Shown: positions 13,425 to 25,511 of the stretch, in pieces
Numbering within the stretch: position 1 is the first letter of the stretch
How the letters are laid out: each line of letters begins with the position of its first letter
Assembly (NCBI RefSeq): GCF_032062135.1
Contig: NC_092859.1
Location: forward strand, 33,403,275 to 33,467,274
Length of the DNA stretch: 64,000 bases
Origin: Pyxicephalus adspersus
Taxonomy: Eukaryota; Chordata; Amphibia; Anura; Pyxicephalidae
Reading direction: 5' to 3'
The notes under the pieces: generated by a model
What the model was told of the DNA's origin: nothing
The model's input: only the letters and a program-made list of their open reading frames with translations
Databases searched by the model: none
Translations under genes and position numbers: made by a program

Positions 13425-13835
13425 GAACTTCCAATGGGTCCGCAAAATTTCGGCCAACTGATTTCGTGGACCCATCGGTAGTTCCCGGAAATCATTACAG
13501 GAGGATTCCCAGGGCTGCATAAATGAACGCAGCCCTGGAAATCCTCCTGTCAGTGTGCGATCCCCAGCACTAGAGGGTAAATGGGGACAAGTCTCCCCAT
13601 TTAAAACCTCTAGTGCTCTCTGATTGGCTGAGGAAAGGAAAATCCTGATGAAGCCGTGGCTGCATTCATTGATCAGCACAGCCCACTGGACTTTTTTTTT
13701 TTTAAGAAAAATTCGATCTCGATCGGCGAATTTACACTTGCCGTTCTCGCTTCCAATTTCAGTAAGCAAGAATGGCTGAATTGGCCACAAGATTGAGTTT
13801 AAAAATCTCGCACGCTCATCCCTACACTCAAACAG
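13425..13835. repeat. Hairpin-rich interspersed repeat
   Basis: Two strong hairpins stand side by side. The first pairs ACAGGAGGATTCCCAGGGCTGC, from 13497, with its complement ending at 13550, one mismatch in 22 pairs and a 10-base loop. The second pairs AGCACTAGAGG with CCTCTAGTGCT and, inside it, AAATGGGGA with TCCCCATTT (about 13567-13618). CpG content is higher than in the flanks. A 148-codon minus-strand frame crosses the whole unit but has no domain, so I read it as chance. The unit looks like a frog interspersed repeat, family not established. Confidence 0.65.
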
Positions 13836-14019
13836 TAACACATATACACCCATGAAACAGACTCAATATAATTGATATAGCACAATCATGATCATCTTGA
13901 GTGAAAACGTAGAATGTGTACAGCTTTCTCAGAAAGTCATTTACAAGTCTGCTGTGGCAGGTTACTAATAGACCAAGTAGGGATGATTGCAGTTTTATCC
14001 TAAGGAGGAGAAGTGCGTC

Positions 14020-14150
14020 CTGCTCATCCTCCCCCTGCCTTCTCCATAGAACTAAACAGAATTGCCTGTACAGTGCTCGTTTGTTCTACTGTCACTGGAA
14101 ATGATCAAGAAAGATCTAGAAATGAAATATAACATCTGTATGCTGCTTAA
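14020..14150. repeat. Fragment of the TTAA-MITE-related family
   Basis: Contains TACAGTGCTCGTTTGTTCT and GTCACTGGAAATGATCAAG, then TCTGTATGCTGCTTA, in the same order as the copy at 4020-4246 and (inverted) at 24293-24372. Non-coding. Confidence 0.5.
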
Positions 14151-14740
14151 GTCTACCTATATCCAAAAGATAAAAGTCTTAAAACCAGAATTTGTCTTGA
14201 CGTTCTTGTTACGTTCTTGTTAGGTGAATTATCCTACCATGTCTGCTTTCCTTCTTAGGATAACCAAACGAGTGGTGCAGACATTCTTGTTGCATGTGTT
14301 CTATTATGAACTGTTATGCTACTTATTTTGTCTCAGAACCTCAATCTCTGCTTTAGGACATAGATTTGGTGTGGAATACTTACAATGCTGATTAGGTAAG
14401 TGTTAGGTGTCTATGGGTCAGGTTGGTGTTGAGCTTATACTAATGATTAGGGGAGGACTCAAACTAAAAGTTAATTCCAATGGTTAAATTAAAGGCTTAG
14501 GTTAGGGTTAAAGTGTATTTATAGTTTTTGATAATGTATACTTTCTCTTCCACATTACCTATCCATGTTACAGGATATAATCATTTACTCAAATTACTTA
14601 TCATTTACTAATGTCTACTTGATACCTTTTATGTACATAAAAAGTACATTGGTCCATTTCAGTTAGCACAGAACAAGTAAACATGAACTAATGAACTACT
14701 TCATTATGCAAATTGTACCCCATAGCATATAGAAATATTT

Positions 14741-14789
14741 TCTAGGTGAATCACATCTACTATTAGATAGTAGATGTGATTCACCTAGA
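14741..14789. repeat. Perfect 23-bp-arm hairpin
   Basis: Arm 14741-14763 (TCTAGGTGAATCACATCTAC then TAT) is the exact reverse complement of 14767-14789, separated by only three bases (14764-14766). There is no mismatch in 23 pairs. The arms are too short for a known transposon and there is no TIR/TSD pattern outside them. This could be a recent templated inverted duplication or, if transcribed, a short stem-loop RNA. I cannot tell which. Confidence 0.9.
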
Positions 14790-17214
14790 TGTGACACAAA
14801 TACATACACCCCTACAGAGCAAAGCCTTGTTTAAAAACATTACAGCTTGTTAGGTACATGTCAGAAGTTGAAGGTCCATGGTTTATTAATTATGATTTGC
14901 TAAAGGAACAATATTTATGTAAAAGAGGTGTGCAGGGTGGGATACACCTCAGCTGTTCTTTCTGTGCATTTTCATCCCATGGAAAGGTAAGTATATTAAG
15001 ATAAGTATTAATATGTTGGTAATTTATAATATACTGCCAGCATTTCTTTAAAATGAAAAAGACATCTGGGTAAAAGATTCCCTGTATTACCTGTTTCTGC
15101 ATTTTGCATTTTTTTCACTATATATGCCCTGTATAGGCACAAGTCTTGCTATGCAATTGATTATGCCAGCCACGGTGCCAAGAATTATGACAGATTAAAG
15201 GACAATAACACCCCAGCAGTATTATAAATCAATAAACTGCAATCTAGTGATCACATCAACTTTGATAAAATTATACATTTTGCTAATTGAATCTAAAATC
15301 CCTAAATTGTGTTAAGGCATCCCATTCAAAATAAATGGATTGTCAATCTACTAAAATTTCCTAAACATGCAGTGTATTAGTGAGTTGTAACACATGTGCA
15401 TCTAAGCTGCATTGCCCTAGTGTGTAGGTGTTCTGTTCAATTCTTCTAAAGATATTACTGTCCAAGATAATTCATCATCTTCAATATTTGCCACTATGCA
15501 CTCACGGGCAGAGAGATCACAACCTAGCTAATTTGGGGTTTCAATCAAAATAGTTGGAAGGTTCTCCAAGGATTGCCCTCGCTCATAAAAGCAGCTGACT
15601 TGGAGCAGATTAAAAATCTTATTCATATTACAGCCAATGGCATTTATCACTGAATTAAAATGGAACATGAGCGCGGAGAATCCCCTAAGCTAGCGCTTAT
15701 TCAATCAACTTGTGAATCTTACATTCATACGATGTATGTATACATAGTGTGTGTCATAGGAACACCAAGCCTAAAACAGAAGTAATTGATGGGAGTATTT
15801 ATAACTCTCCATAAGACAATAAATTGACCCCGACAAGCAGGACATTCCCATACAAAGGACACTTGGAGGACTTTAAGACTATAGACTCCTCAAACAGAGA
15901 GAACAGGTCAGTGCTGTGAGCCAACTGTATTGTATTTCAAGAGGCTCTGACTGTCTTTGGGATGACATTTCTCAGGGAAAGGAATTTTTACAAAGCCTGA
16001 AAATTGATTTCCTATTACCAACACAAAACTATTGTTCATCAGCTGATCTTTGCTCTGGTGTTTTGGTGCATATTTTGGTGCAGAGATTGGAAGTTTCTGC
16101 GCAGATGTTCGTAGAGGATTGTGCCAATAGTTCACTTCATCTACAAGGTGAATATGATTCAGAGCAGTTTTGTTAATGTTGGGCTAATGATAAGATCAGG
16201 ATTAGGGTTTTAGGATGAATTGTATGGCTAAAGGAAAGAGTTAATTCTATGGTTTACATGTTCACTCCAAGGGTTTCCTCATTCTCCTCACCACATGGTA
16301 GTGGAGGAAAATTTTATTGGACATGTGTGCACTCTTCATTGGCTATTATTCCCCATGGCATTTGCTTGGCTCCATCTTTCTGCCTTGTCTACGCTTAATA
16401 GACCAAGGAAATTGAAATATTTTCACTTGTATAACAAGAAGGTACCGAGTCCACTTTCCCTCACTCTAAATCTTAAATATGCGATGCTTGGACCACTGAA
16501 TTGGGTCAGAAAGACCTTCTTTCAGCAGTGAGGTTCTTCTGCACATCTGAGCCTTATATAACAGATACCTAATGATAGGGGCCGGAGGGAAAACACAACC
16601 AGTGCACTGTTTTCATCACCCAGGTCCTAACATTGAAAATCCTTCTTGTTTACGAAACATACAAGATCAATATAAAAGAATTATAATATAGATAGATGAA
16701 AAGATATCAGAATACAGCAGCTAGAATCTGAGAAGTGACCACGTCATGCCCCATGAGGAATGTAGAGCGATGCAGGGACTGGCTCCAGACCTATGCTCAG
16801 CAAAGAATGGAGGAATATTGATCACCTTTGAAAACGGATAATGATACCCAAGTGCTTTATTTTTTTGCTGTCTTAGCACAATATGCTCAGTAAACTGCCA
16901 GATCACTGTACTATTAAAAACAAGCTCCACTCAGGCCGTATTTATTGCAAGTCTTGTCTTTTTTTTTCTGAAACAATAATGAGTAATATCAAAATTTCTC
17001 AGAATTCGTCATCTTTTTCTGATGAGGCTGACACAATTTATGCCACTAAAAACAGCAATCATTCAGCAGTCAATGTTCGCTGAACATTCTGCTGATACTT
17101 AAAGAAAAATGTCAAATAAAATAAAAACTATCACAAGCCTATAACAACATTGAGTTCTGCTCCATCCACATGATGTCCTCGTCGTAAAGAAGTCTCCTAA
17201 TGCAAACTGCTGAA
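14790..17214. other. Intergenic sequence, no gene seen
   Basis: AT-rich non-coding sequence with scattered frames of 70-86 codons and no recognised protein, RNA or repeat ends. Confidence 0.5.
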
Positions 17215-17830
17215 GGATGCCACTGCAGGCAAGAATATGGTGGTACAGGTGATGCAGGTTTGCTGATGAGAGCGGGAGAAAGTGTATAAAGGTGCATTAA
17301 TAAGGGAAGTAAAGGCACGGTGCTTAGAGGTGATGATAACATGGGTTGGTTAGGGCTATCAGATGATTGGGGAGAGCTTTGTGTGGGTAAAGGGTGAGTA
17401 GCATGTGCAGGTGCATCTTTGAGCGGGGTACAAAGGCAGTGGTGGAAGAAAAGAATGTTAGGGCATGCAGATGGTGAATTGGTGGAAGTAGCCATGGAAA
17501 TGTGGTAGGGGATGAAGTTCGGAAGAAAAAAGTGCAATATGTGGTAGGAGAAGGGGAAGACGGTGCATATGCAGTGAATGGTGGGAAAGGGAGGTGAGCA
17601 CAGTGCAAAGTGAGAGAAGGGGATGCAATGGGTGATGAGGGGGAGGGTGGTGGAGAAACGTAGAGATCTTGATACAAAATAAGTAAAGTAAGGAGCAAAG
17701 TGACAGGAGGCGATACTAATATTCAGGGGAGAAAAGAGGGGGACAAAATCATGGGGTATAACATTAGGGAGCATGGTGATATGTGGTGTTGGCAAAAGTG
17801 CAAAATTGTGGAACAAGGTAACACAAGGGG
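17215..17830. repeat. Purine-rich degenerate minisatellite
   Basis: About 600 bp in which the plus strand is strongly G/A-biased. A degenerate unit of about 40 bp is visible: ATGTGGTAGGGGATGAAG at 17499 is followed by ATGTGGTAGGAGAAGGGG at about 17539, and looser copies with GTGCA and GGTGATG lie on both sides. The minus strand is pyrimidine-rich and so almost free of stop codons, which explains a 225-codon frame (17139-17816) made of S, P, T, H, L and F. I judge that frame an artefact of composition. Confidence 0.65.
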
Positions 17831-19680
17831 AGACTCTCTGCGAGAATGAAGGGGAACAGTAGGCAATGCTCTACAGGAAGTGATAAAGAAAGCAAAAACC
17901 TGATGACACTACTACCCCTTTCACCTTTAACTAAAAACGTTGGCTGCCAAGGACTATATATATATTCCATTTCTATTTACAATTTGGTAGCACTTTAATA
18001 AATACCAATCATTTTTAATTTAGTTTGAACTGGGGTTTTCAGAAATCCATGAAAATAAAATTGTTTTAAGTTGGATTCTAGCAAAAAGATACATCTCTCT
18101 TCAAAGTGTTTCAGTGAGCTTCACAGTGAGCTTAAAAAAACTCAAAGATTCAGTCTCAACACTAACTGGAAAAGTCAGAGGACGCCTGTGAGATTTCCAG
18201 ACACACTTGTTTCAGAAGCAGAGATATAAATCCTAGTATGCATAATTATTAAATAAAGTTCACCTTTTATTTTGTATAAACCAGTATTGTGCAAATGTGA
18301 GTAAGGAAGTAAATAAGCAATGCTACCCCTAATAAGCAATACAGGGCTGCCATTGCTGACCTCCGTAAGAACATAGTAACTCTCTGGTTGTTATGTTCAT
18401 CCTTTGGCTTTAATATTGTCTGAATTTCTCATCTCTTAGGTGGTTAGGAAAAGTTGCAGACAAGACAACTCTTGAATTTTATAAAATGTTAAAAAAAAAA
18501 CTGTGTCTCCAAGAACCTAAGGCCTGGAGGTGCCATAAAGCTTTATAAGATAATGGATAGAATATTTTTCAAGTTTTTATTCCTATCTCGGCCCATTTTT
18601 GGGAGATTGACATCTGTGTTTAAAAAAAGAAAGTTGTAAAATTCAAATTCTTACAGCTGTCAGCAAAAAGTAGGGGCACATAACAGGGGGATAGCTGTCT
18701 AGGATAGGAATTTCTTCAATTTGGGGAGATTTCCTGTTGTTTTCTGTTTCATCTCTGGGTGATTTTTGCCAATGCACTATAAAAAGACGTTACATACGTA
18801 AGTGACATACATGAGTAAAAAATTATGAATATATGTCAGATGGTGGTGGCATACCATCAGCCCTATATGAGTTGCTGCACATTCCATTCCAAATCAATAG
18901 GTAATTATCAGGAATTGCCCCACTCTTTTTTCAGTTATTCACTTTTCTAGGATGACTTTGTACAAGAATGTGGAAATGTCAAAAGCGCATTTGAAATATA
19001 GTCACATATTGTTGTCTAGAAACCAGGTGTGATGGTCAGCTGGCCCCACACTTTAGGCCATACATATATGGTATATATATATAATATACATAATATATAA
19101 TATACATATATATATAATACATATATTCTCGAACATGTTGCTGGATCATGTTCAATAACATGGCACACTGCTAACTACTAACCGAAACCATGATGCCCAA
19201 TAACACAGATTAAAAGACTGCACAGCACACTGTCTGACACATAGAAATTATTTGGACTGTGTACAATAGGCATGTGAAATATGGTTGTGGAAATATGACA
19301 CACAAAGCATATATACAAGGGATGGGATAATAAAAAAAACCCTCTGTGGTAATGATTGCAAGAAAAAAAAAAACAAGCGTGCATGAAGAAAATTCACAAT
19401 ATATTTCTTTAACACAAAGGTAGTTTACTGGCACTTTAATAGAGTGCTGTTATTACCCCCAATGGGATTTTGGCCATTAAAACTTTGCAGCACTTGCTAA
19501 AATGCAACGTTTAATGTTTGCAGACACGCACAATATTGTACCAAGTAACGGACTCTTTCCAAGGACTGTAACAGTCTTAATGCTCTCCTTCCTTTTAAAT
19601 TTTTAATCAGCCCATTTGTTAGGCCTGATTTTTTGTGTTTTAATATCTCTGTAAGGCTGACGAGTATCAGAACTTCCTGA
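17831..19680. other. Intergenic sequence, no gene seen
   Basis: AT-rich, with an imperfect TA-rich tract at about 19065-19130. No gene, RNA or dispersed repeat recognised. Confidence 0.5.
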
Positions 19681-19797
19681 CTATCTATCACCATAGTTAG
19701 GAGAAAGAAAGAAGAGGGGGTGTGGGCCAAGAAGGAAGAAAAGAAGGACGGAAGGAGAGAAAGAAGGAAAGAAGTTTGAGAAGAGGACTTGTTATCA
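19681..19797. repeat. GAAG/GGAA purine tract
   Basis: Nearly pure purine on the plus strand with GAAAGAAA, GAAGGAA and GGAGAGAAAG motifs. It creates a stop-poor 136-codon frame on the minus strand (19497-19907) that I do not regard as coding. Confidence 0.7.
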
Positions 19798-20496
19798 TGA
19801 GCACTTCTGCTGATTTTCTGAGATTTGGAAAAGGGAAAACTTTTTTTGCCAATGAGGCACTGGAAACGGCTAGTTAAAAATACAAGCCTGCCAGCATTAA
19901 CTATCAAAAACTACAAAATGATAAAGATATTTTCTATTACTTTCTGCACAGACACAAGCAAAACATCTCCAATCTGACCTAACTACTGAATCAAAATACT
20001 TTTACATTCCCTGTAGACATAAAACATTACACCCTTTCAATATTTCCTGTCACTTGACCATGAATATATTACAATTCTATTATAATCTTTACAGCCATAA
20101 AATCCATCCAGAATTCAGATTAACTGAAGTTGTTGAACACAATGTACAGTTATGTTAAACAGAATTCTGTATGCTCCAATTTGTATTTTATATCTTAAAG
20201 CTAAAGTTTTTACCATTGGCTTCTCCATCTTACTTTAAAAGCTGCATTTATTTTTTTTAAATAACTGCCTACTGCAAAAAAAACTCTATTATCAATGAGA
20301 ATGTATTTGGTCACACCTAATATCCAGTCTTTTCAGATGCTTGTGGGGGTTCAGAACTGAGACTGTGGATAGGAAGATAATGAATGTCATAAAGGCAATG
20401 CAGGCAAACTAAAATGAAAGGGATGGACTAGAGTCAGTACAGTGCAAAGACCTTGATCACGCTAGTAGTCCATCAATAGTCTACAGTAGTCCATTA

Positions 20497-20815
20497 GGGC
20501 AGCATGGTGGCTTAGGGGTGAGCACTCTTGCCTTTGCAGCAATAGGTCCCAGGTTCATATCCTAGCCAGGGCATTTTCTGCATGGAGTTTGCAGGTTCTC
20601 CCCGTGTTTGTGTGGGTTACCTCCCACATACCAAAAACATGCAGTTAATTAGCTTCCCCCAAAATTGACCTTCAACTAAATAATGACATATGGCTATGGT
20701 AGGGACATTAGATTGTGAGCTCCTTTGAGGGACATTTAGTGACATGACGATGGACTTTGAACAGTGCTGCATAATATAATGGTGCTATATAAATACTGTG
20801 TAATAATATTAATAA
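20497..20815 (+). mobile_element. tRNA-derived SINE, near full length
   Basis: The 5' end carries an RNA polymerase III A box (TGGCTTAGGGGTGAGC, 20509-20524) and B box (GGTTCATATCC, 20552-20562). The body includes the stretch TGCATGGAGTTTGCAGG and TTCTCCCCGTGTTTGTGTGG, and the 3' tail (GTGCTGCATAATATAATGG then TGCTATATAAATACTG) ends in an AATAAT-rich run. A second, inverted copy is at 25512-25830 and a tail-only copy at 29585-29692. The layout is that of a tRNA-headed vertebrate SINE mobilised by a LINE. I do not commit to a family name. Confidence 0.8.
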
Positions 20816-22879
20816 TCAACGTAGAAATACAACAATTTCAGCAAATCAGCTTATTCTGTGCAAATCAGCAAAAAGTAAGGCAAAGCTAAAGTTCAGATTT
20901 AAAGTCTTTAACCAAAATGGGTAATACCAATAAGGTTTTTATATAGCTCTAAAATGTAACAAGCTCTTCCTACAAATCATGTCCTCTATAAAAGCACACA
21001 CAATCCATGTTTTTATTATTTTGTCACACTCTTGTGGGACATACAGGAATCAACTAAAAAACAATTAATGATAGGCAAGTTTTACTGAAAAAAGATTTAA
21101 AACAGAATCTGTTTCTATAACAAGCTATACAAGAATAAGGAATGTATACTGCACACCATGAGCCATTCATTAAACTTGATTCTAATAGTGTGTTGTAACA
21201 TAGAAAACAACAACTCTAATATGACCTGACCACTGGACATAGCCATAGAAGAAAAGCATTACACCATGTACAGATACCAAATACTATACCTCCAGTATGA
21301 TCTGAATATTAGACATATTCGTAACACAAATGCAATACACAATAGGCTTAAATCACAAAGCTTTAAAAAGGGATAAATATACTTTTTATTTTTTACATAG
21401 TAAAATTAGTTTGCATCCAGTGAGACTAAAAAATGACAGTCACATTGCTAAATTAGAGAATCTTATCTTTATGTTAAAGCTCTGTGAATTAAGCCTAATG
21501 TATAATGTAAAAGTACAGACCAAATATAATACCCTCAATGACACAACCACTGGACGTGATTATAACACATTTATAATACTCTCTGTACAGACATAAAATA
21601 TTAATAACTTTTCAATTTTGATATGACCATTGAAAATAACTACAATACAAGTATATTACACTCTATATGCAGAGAATATTACACTTTCCCACAGAACATA
21701 ACCAACGGAAATGATTAAAAACCAACTTTTCATAAAGCCATAGAACACTTCCAACATAATCAATGCCAATACAACTACAATGCAATTCCAATACAATGCA
21801 TATACTAAATAACCAACTTGATGTGCAGTTATACATACATTTTTCGTATTTTGTATATATTTTAACCATCATTTTTTAATTTCACAAACACAGTATTAAA
21901 CAAAAAAGGAAAAATGGGTACTTTATGGCTAATTCCATCTAACCCAGGCACAGTGCAGAAGTACCTGTTTTTTATATTTGAAATACTCCAGTACTTTTTG
22001 CATTCATCAGTTACCAGGAGGTGAAAGCATGCCAATTTACTTCTACATGGGATAAACAATAGCATCTGACCAATTCAGGTTAGTCTTATTGGATGCAGGT
22101 TCCTTTCTTAACTTTTCATCATGTGGAACGCTTGAAATCCAGAAAATCTATAAAACCAATGAATTGGGGGTCAATGGGAACAAACCTCCTAAATTGGTGG
22201 CAGGTGGAAATAATGACCCCCTTACAGTCGTGGCAAGAATGCCAACTCTATAGACAACCAAAAACATCATTAGAGTCATACAGTCGGCTCTACCAAGTGG
22301 CATCACCCCAAACCCATACAGGCTTTAATGAACGCTGATCAATAATAGTCAGCAAATGCAGAAATCACATAATTTTTTTTAAAGCAATAACATGCAGTAT
22401 GCTATGCAAATCTGTTGTTCCCTTTGTACTACATTGGGCAACTAAAGCTCTATGTTACATCCATGTCTCATTGTTGGTCCCTGTTGTGCTGTTGTGTGAA
22501 GTGTGAATTGTGTGCCCATGTCTCATATTTGTACAGCAGACTATTATCACACATAGAGGTCTTTAGGGTTGTTCGTTGATACATGGTAACTTAGGATACA
22601 TAATACCTGCATGGTGACATTTGAGAGACACGAGATACACAGTGCCTGCTCCCATTTCCTTATTTATATACCACATAATAAGCAGGATAAGATATCACAT
22701 GCTGACAAATAGGCAGTGACACCGCTCACACCATGAAGGCCTGTAAATGAATGAATGTAAATGAAGAAAAAAAAAGTATTAGAGCCATTTTTATAGAAAG
22801 AGTTATTCCTGTTTACACGGTTCATTCACCTAAAAGTTTCATTTTCATTACAAAATTTGAGTGCTTGGTTTCTATGTGC

Positions 22880-23280
22880 CCAAAATGTTGTGGACACCAT
22901 TCCTTGTTGTACAACCCCTACCGAAAACATAAGCATTACTACATAATTGTACCCCTCCTTGTAGCTAAAGGCCTCCAATCTTACAGGAAGGCTTAAAAAT
23001 ATAATGCATTCAGCCAGAAAAACACCTTTGAGGTCAGGTATTGATGTTGGATGAGAACATCTGGCTTACAATTGGCATTCCAGTTCATGCAAAAGGTATT
23101 TAGTAGGACTGAGGGCAGAGCTATATGCAGGTCACTCAGGTTCCTCAATACCACACTTGTCATATGATGATTTTCTAAAGCTGACTTTCTACTCAAGAGT
23201 AAAATCATGCTAAGAAAGCAAAAGGCCTTCCACAAATTGTTGCCACAAGGTTGGATGAACACAGCTAAATGTACAAGAAT
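22880..23280 (-). pseudogene. Tc1/mariner transposase relic
   Basis: The blocks GATGAGAACATCTGGCTTAC, ATTCCAGTTCATGCAAAAGG and CCTTCCACAAATTGTTGCC match, on the plus strand, the reverse complement of the same Tc1-like gene seen at 9395-9715 and 43855-44075. All frames are interrupted. It lies within the decayed tandem array and probably inserted there. Confidence 0.6.
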
Positions 23281-23935
23281 AAAATTGTCCTACACTCTAT
23301 AGACATAAAATGCTCAGGATGATTGCTTACCGACCACTGGAATAGATGATGTCACAATAAATTCTACAATTCTACACAGACATTAAAGATCCCAGAGTGT
23401 GATCACCAATGGATAAGACCATATCACAAGTATTTTATACTCAATGCACACAAAAACATACAAACTACCAATAAAGCAAGACAACTAGCCATTACCATAA
23501 TGTGACTTGATCATTAGCCATGATTACAATACAAATGCTTTACACTCAGCACAGCTTTAGAACCATCCACTTTTCCATCCAACTTTTTATGAATAATCAA
23601 TGCTATTATACTGTATTCAGGTACAGAGCACTATACCCATCATTCATGAACTCTTCTGGCCAGTTCTAACTTTTCCTGCTTTTTATGTTATTTGCCATTA
23701 CAGAGAATGTAGTGAGAGATGCATTCAGTGATAGAAATGGAAAACTTCTTCAAGGTCAATTCCCTACAATTCCTTAACTATGGAAACAGTAACATCATAA
23801 TTGGGTTCATCACATATTTCAGCAAAATAAAGTCAAAGCAGACTACATATGTATATTTTTATATAGTTTTATATATGTTGACTTTTTATATAGTTTGCAT
23901 ATATCTCTCATCTCAATCTTTATATACATACAAAC

Positions 23936-23938
<3 letters not shown>

Positions 23939-23986
<48 letters not shown>
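23939..23986. repeat. (TA)24 microsatellite
   Basis: Uninterrupted TA dinucleotides over 48 bp. The flanking reading frames rich in Y and I are products of this repeat, not genes. Confidence 0.97.
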
Positions 23987-23987
<1 letters not shown>

Positions 23988-24292
23988 CCATGCCTCTTTC
24001 TATTGGTATACATATAAAAATGATACCTCCTTTTTTGATACATTAGGTCACAATCATGTAACATGTATGTACATAAGGACTTGTGACTTTGCTGATCTGT
24101 TATAACCCAAATGATGAGGGTCAAGTTAACAGACAAGTAATTAGTTGTATTGAATCAGATTCAAATGGACTCTTCCTGTAATGCTGATGTTTTAGCACTT
24201 AATAAAGAAGCTTAGTTCAAATTGGTGCTGACAACATACCTCAGCGCTTTTGGTTAGCTCAGGCACCTGGAGTTGCTAACACAGCTGTAAAG

Positions 24293-24690
24293 CCTCGTAT
24301 AGACGTCAGAAGATTGTCACTGGAAACTATCTTTCCTGATCGTTTCAAGTGAAAGAAGAGTGAACGAGCACTGTAAACACAAATCCAGATTTAATAAAGC
24401 TCTCCAAAACTGGAAAACATAGACTTTCATGGGAGTGATCCAACAAACCTGAAATTGATCTGGTCTAGGGTAGAAAACATATGCCAACTAAAAGCAAATA
24501 AATTTTAAGAAAACCATTCCAGGTTTCTGGATCACCCAGGTTTTTCTTTCTTAGTCTATATTCTCCAGTCTTGGAGAGCATTATTATATCAAGCTCACAG
24601 TGTAATTCTGTTCTATGAAGAAAGGAACGGGAGGATGAGAAAGAGGCACCTTGCTGTGTTCTCCTCCATCACACCACCACCACGGATTGA
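24293..24690. repeat. TTAA-MITE-related element split by a nested MITE
   Basis: The left piece (24293-24372), AAGCCTCGTATAGACGTC through TGTCACTGGAAACTATC to GAACGAGCACTGTAAACAC, and the right piece (about 24597-24690), ATTCTGTTCTATGAAGAAAG, are consecutive in the inverted copy at 60417-60580, where AGAACAGAATGG lies directly beside the TGTGTACAGC segment. The intervening bases are a separate MITE (24389-24596), so this is a nested insertion. Non-coding. Confidence 0.55.
24389..24596. mobile_element. Nested palindromic MITE
   Basis: The ends are imperfect inverted repeats: AATAAAGCTCTCCAAAACTGG near 24393 and, inverted, CCAGTCTTGGAGAGCATTATT near 24590. The interior also pairs (TGATCCAACAAACCTGAAAT with AGGTTTCTGGATCA). 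There is no coding capacity. The sequence is of a kind I associate with abundant frog MITEs. Boundaries are good to about 10 bp. Confidence 0.65.
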
Positions 24691-25511
24691 TGAACACCAT
24701 TGGGGGTCTGCTGTACACATCTGAAATTGACAAACTTGAGTGACAATAAACTGTGTAAAAACAAATGTCCCTGACACTCAATAAAATCACCTTATTAGGT
24801 TATTGGGATAAGCAGTGGAAACTCTTGCAGGAATCTAGCCAACTACTTCTAGCTATACCATCACCTAAATAAATAGAAAATTCACAGCAATTCCTCAGAT
24901 TTTACTAAACTATAGACAACAGTCAAAAATATAGATGATATATATCAGATGATATAAACACAGTTCAGGGACCCAATATACCTCAATATACCTATGCTGC
25001 AGTTTCACTTTAACATACAGATCTCCTCCCACTTAATTCTCCAATTGGATAAACAATTAAGATCTGCATGCTTCTTGCACTGCACCACAACTAAATGGCT
25101 CCTTGTGCTGCCCCCCACCCACCACCTCTCCACTGAGCCCTGCTGTAACGAGGCTGATATCAAGTAAAATTACACACCTAAACTATACATTAAAGAATGT
25201 AATATTGAATAAAGAGTTGCATTAATTAATGTCTGATTGGAGTTCAGAATTTTGTGCAAATATTATTTCATATCTACCTTTTTCCCTGATCCTGGTGCAT
25301 AACATAACTAAAGGTCTTAAGGCTACATGCTCTGTACATGTACCTCCTACATGTTTTATACAGCAGCTGGTCCTTGAAGTCACTGGTAAGGAAGTTTATT
25401 GCACTTAAACAGCTCTTTACATGGTACTGGATAAAATATGATGCAAAATGTACAATACTGATAATAATTGCTTCAGTAACAGCATAATGTTAATTAAAAA
25501 AGAGCACACAT
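24691..25511. other. Intergenic sequence, no gene seen
   Basis: Non-coding, with no recognisable repeat ends, RNA gene or open frame of note. Confidence 0.5.

Larger units (their letters stand above)
19930..23660. repeat. Decayed tandem repeat array, about 75-80 bp period
   Basis: A degenerate unit recurs through this stretch, in the order GACCTGACCACTGGACA, TGATTACAATACAAATG, TTACACTCTGTACAGACATA and AAATATTACACC. Clear instances are near 19970, 20055, 21222, 21543, 21623, 21698, 23331, 23401 and 23510. Between 21543, 21623 and 21698 the spacing is 80 and 75 bp. The array is interrupted by unrelated sequence, including a SINE (20497-20815) and a Tc1 relic (22880-23280). Non-coding. The boundaries are approximate. 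Confidence 0.55.

Noticed and set aside
13407..13853. 148-codon minus-strand frame
   Set aside because: It runs through an interspersed repeat with two hairpins, has no recognisable domain, and its residues simply reflect the repeat.
19497..19907. 136-codon minus-strand frame
   Set aside because: Its central serine/leucine/phenylalanine run comes from a purine tract that excludes stop codons.
20509..20562. Possible tRNA gene because of A and B boxes
   Set aside because: No cloverleaf acceptor pairing is present, and the sequence continues into a SINE body that is also present elsewhere.
23719..24136. Frames of 97-128 codons rich in Y and I
   Set aside because: They cross the (TA)24 microsatellite.
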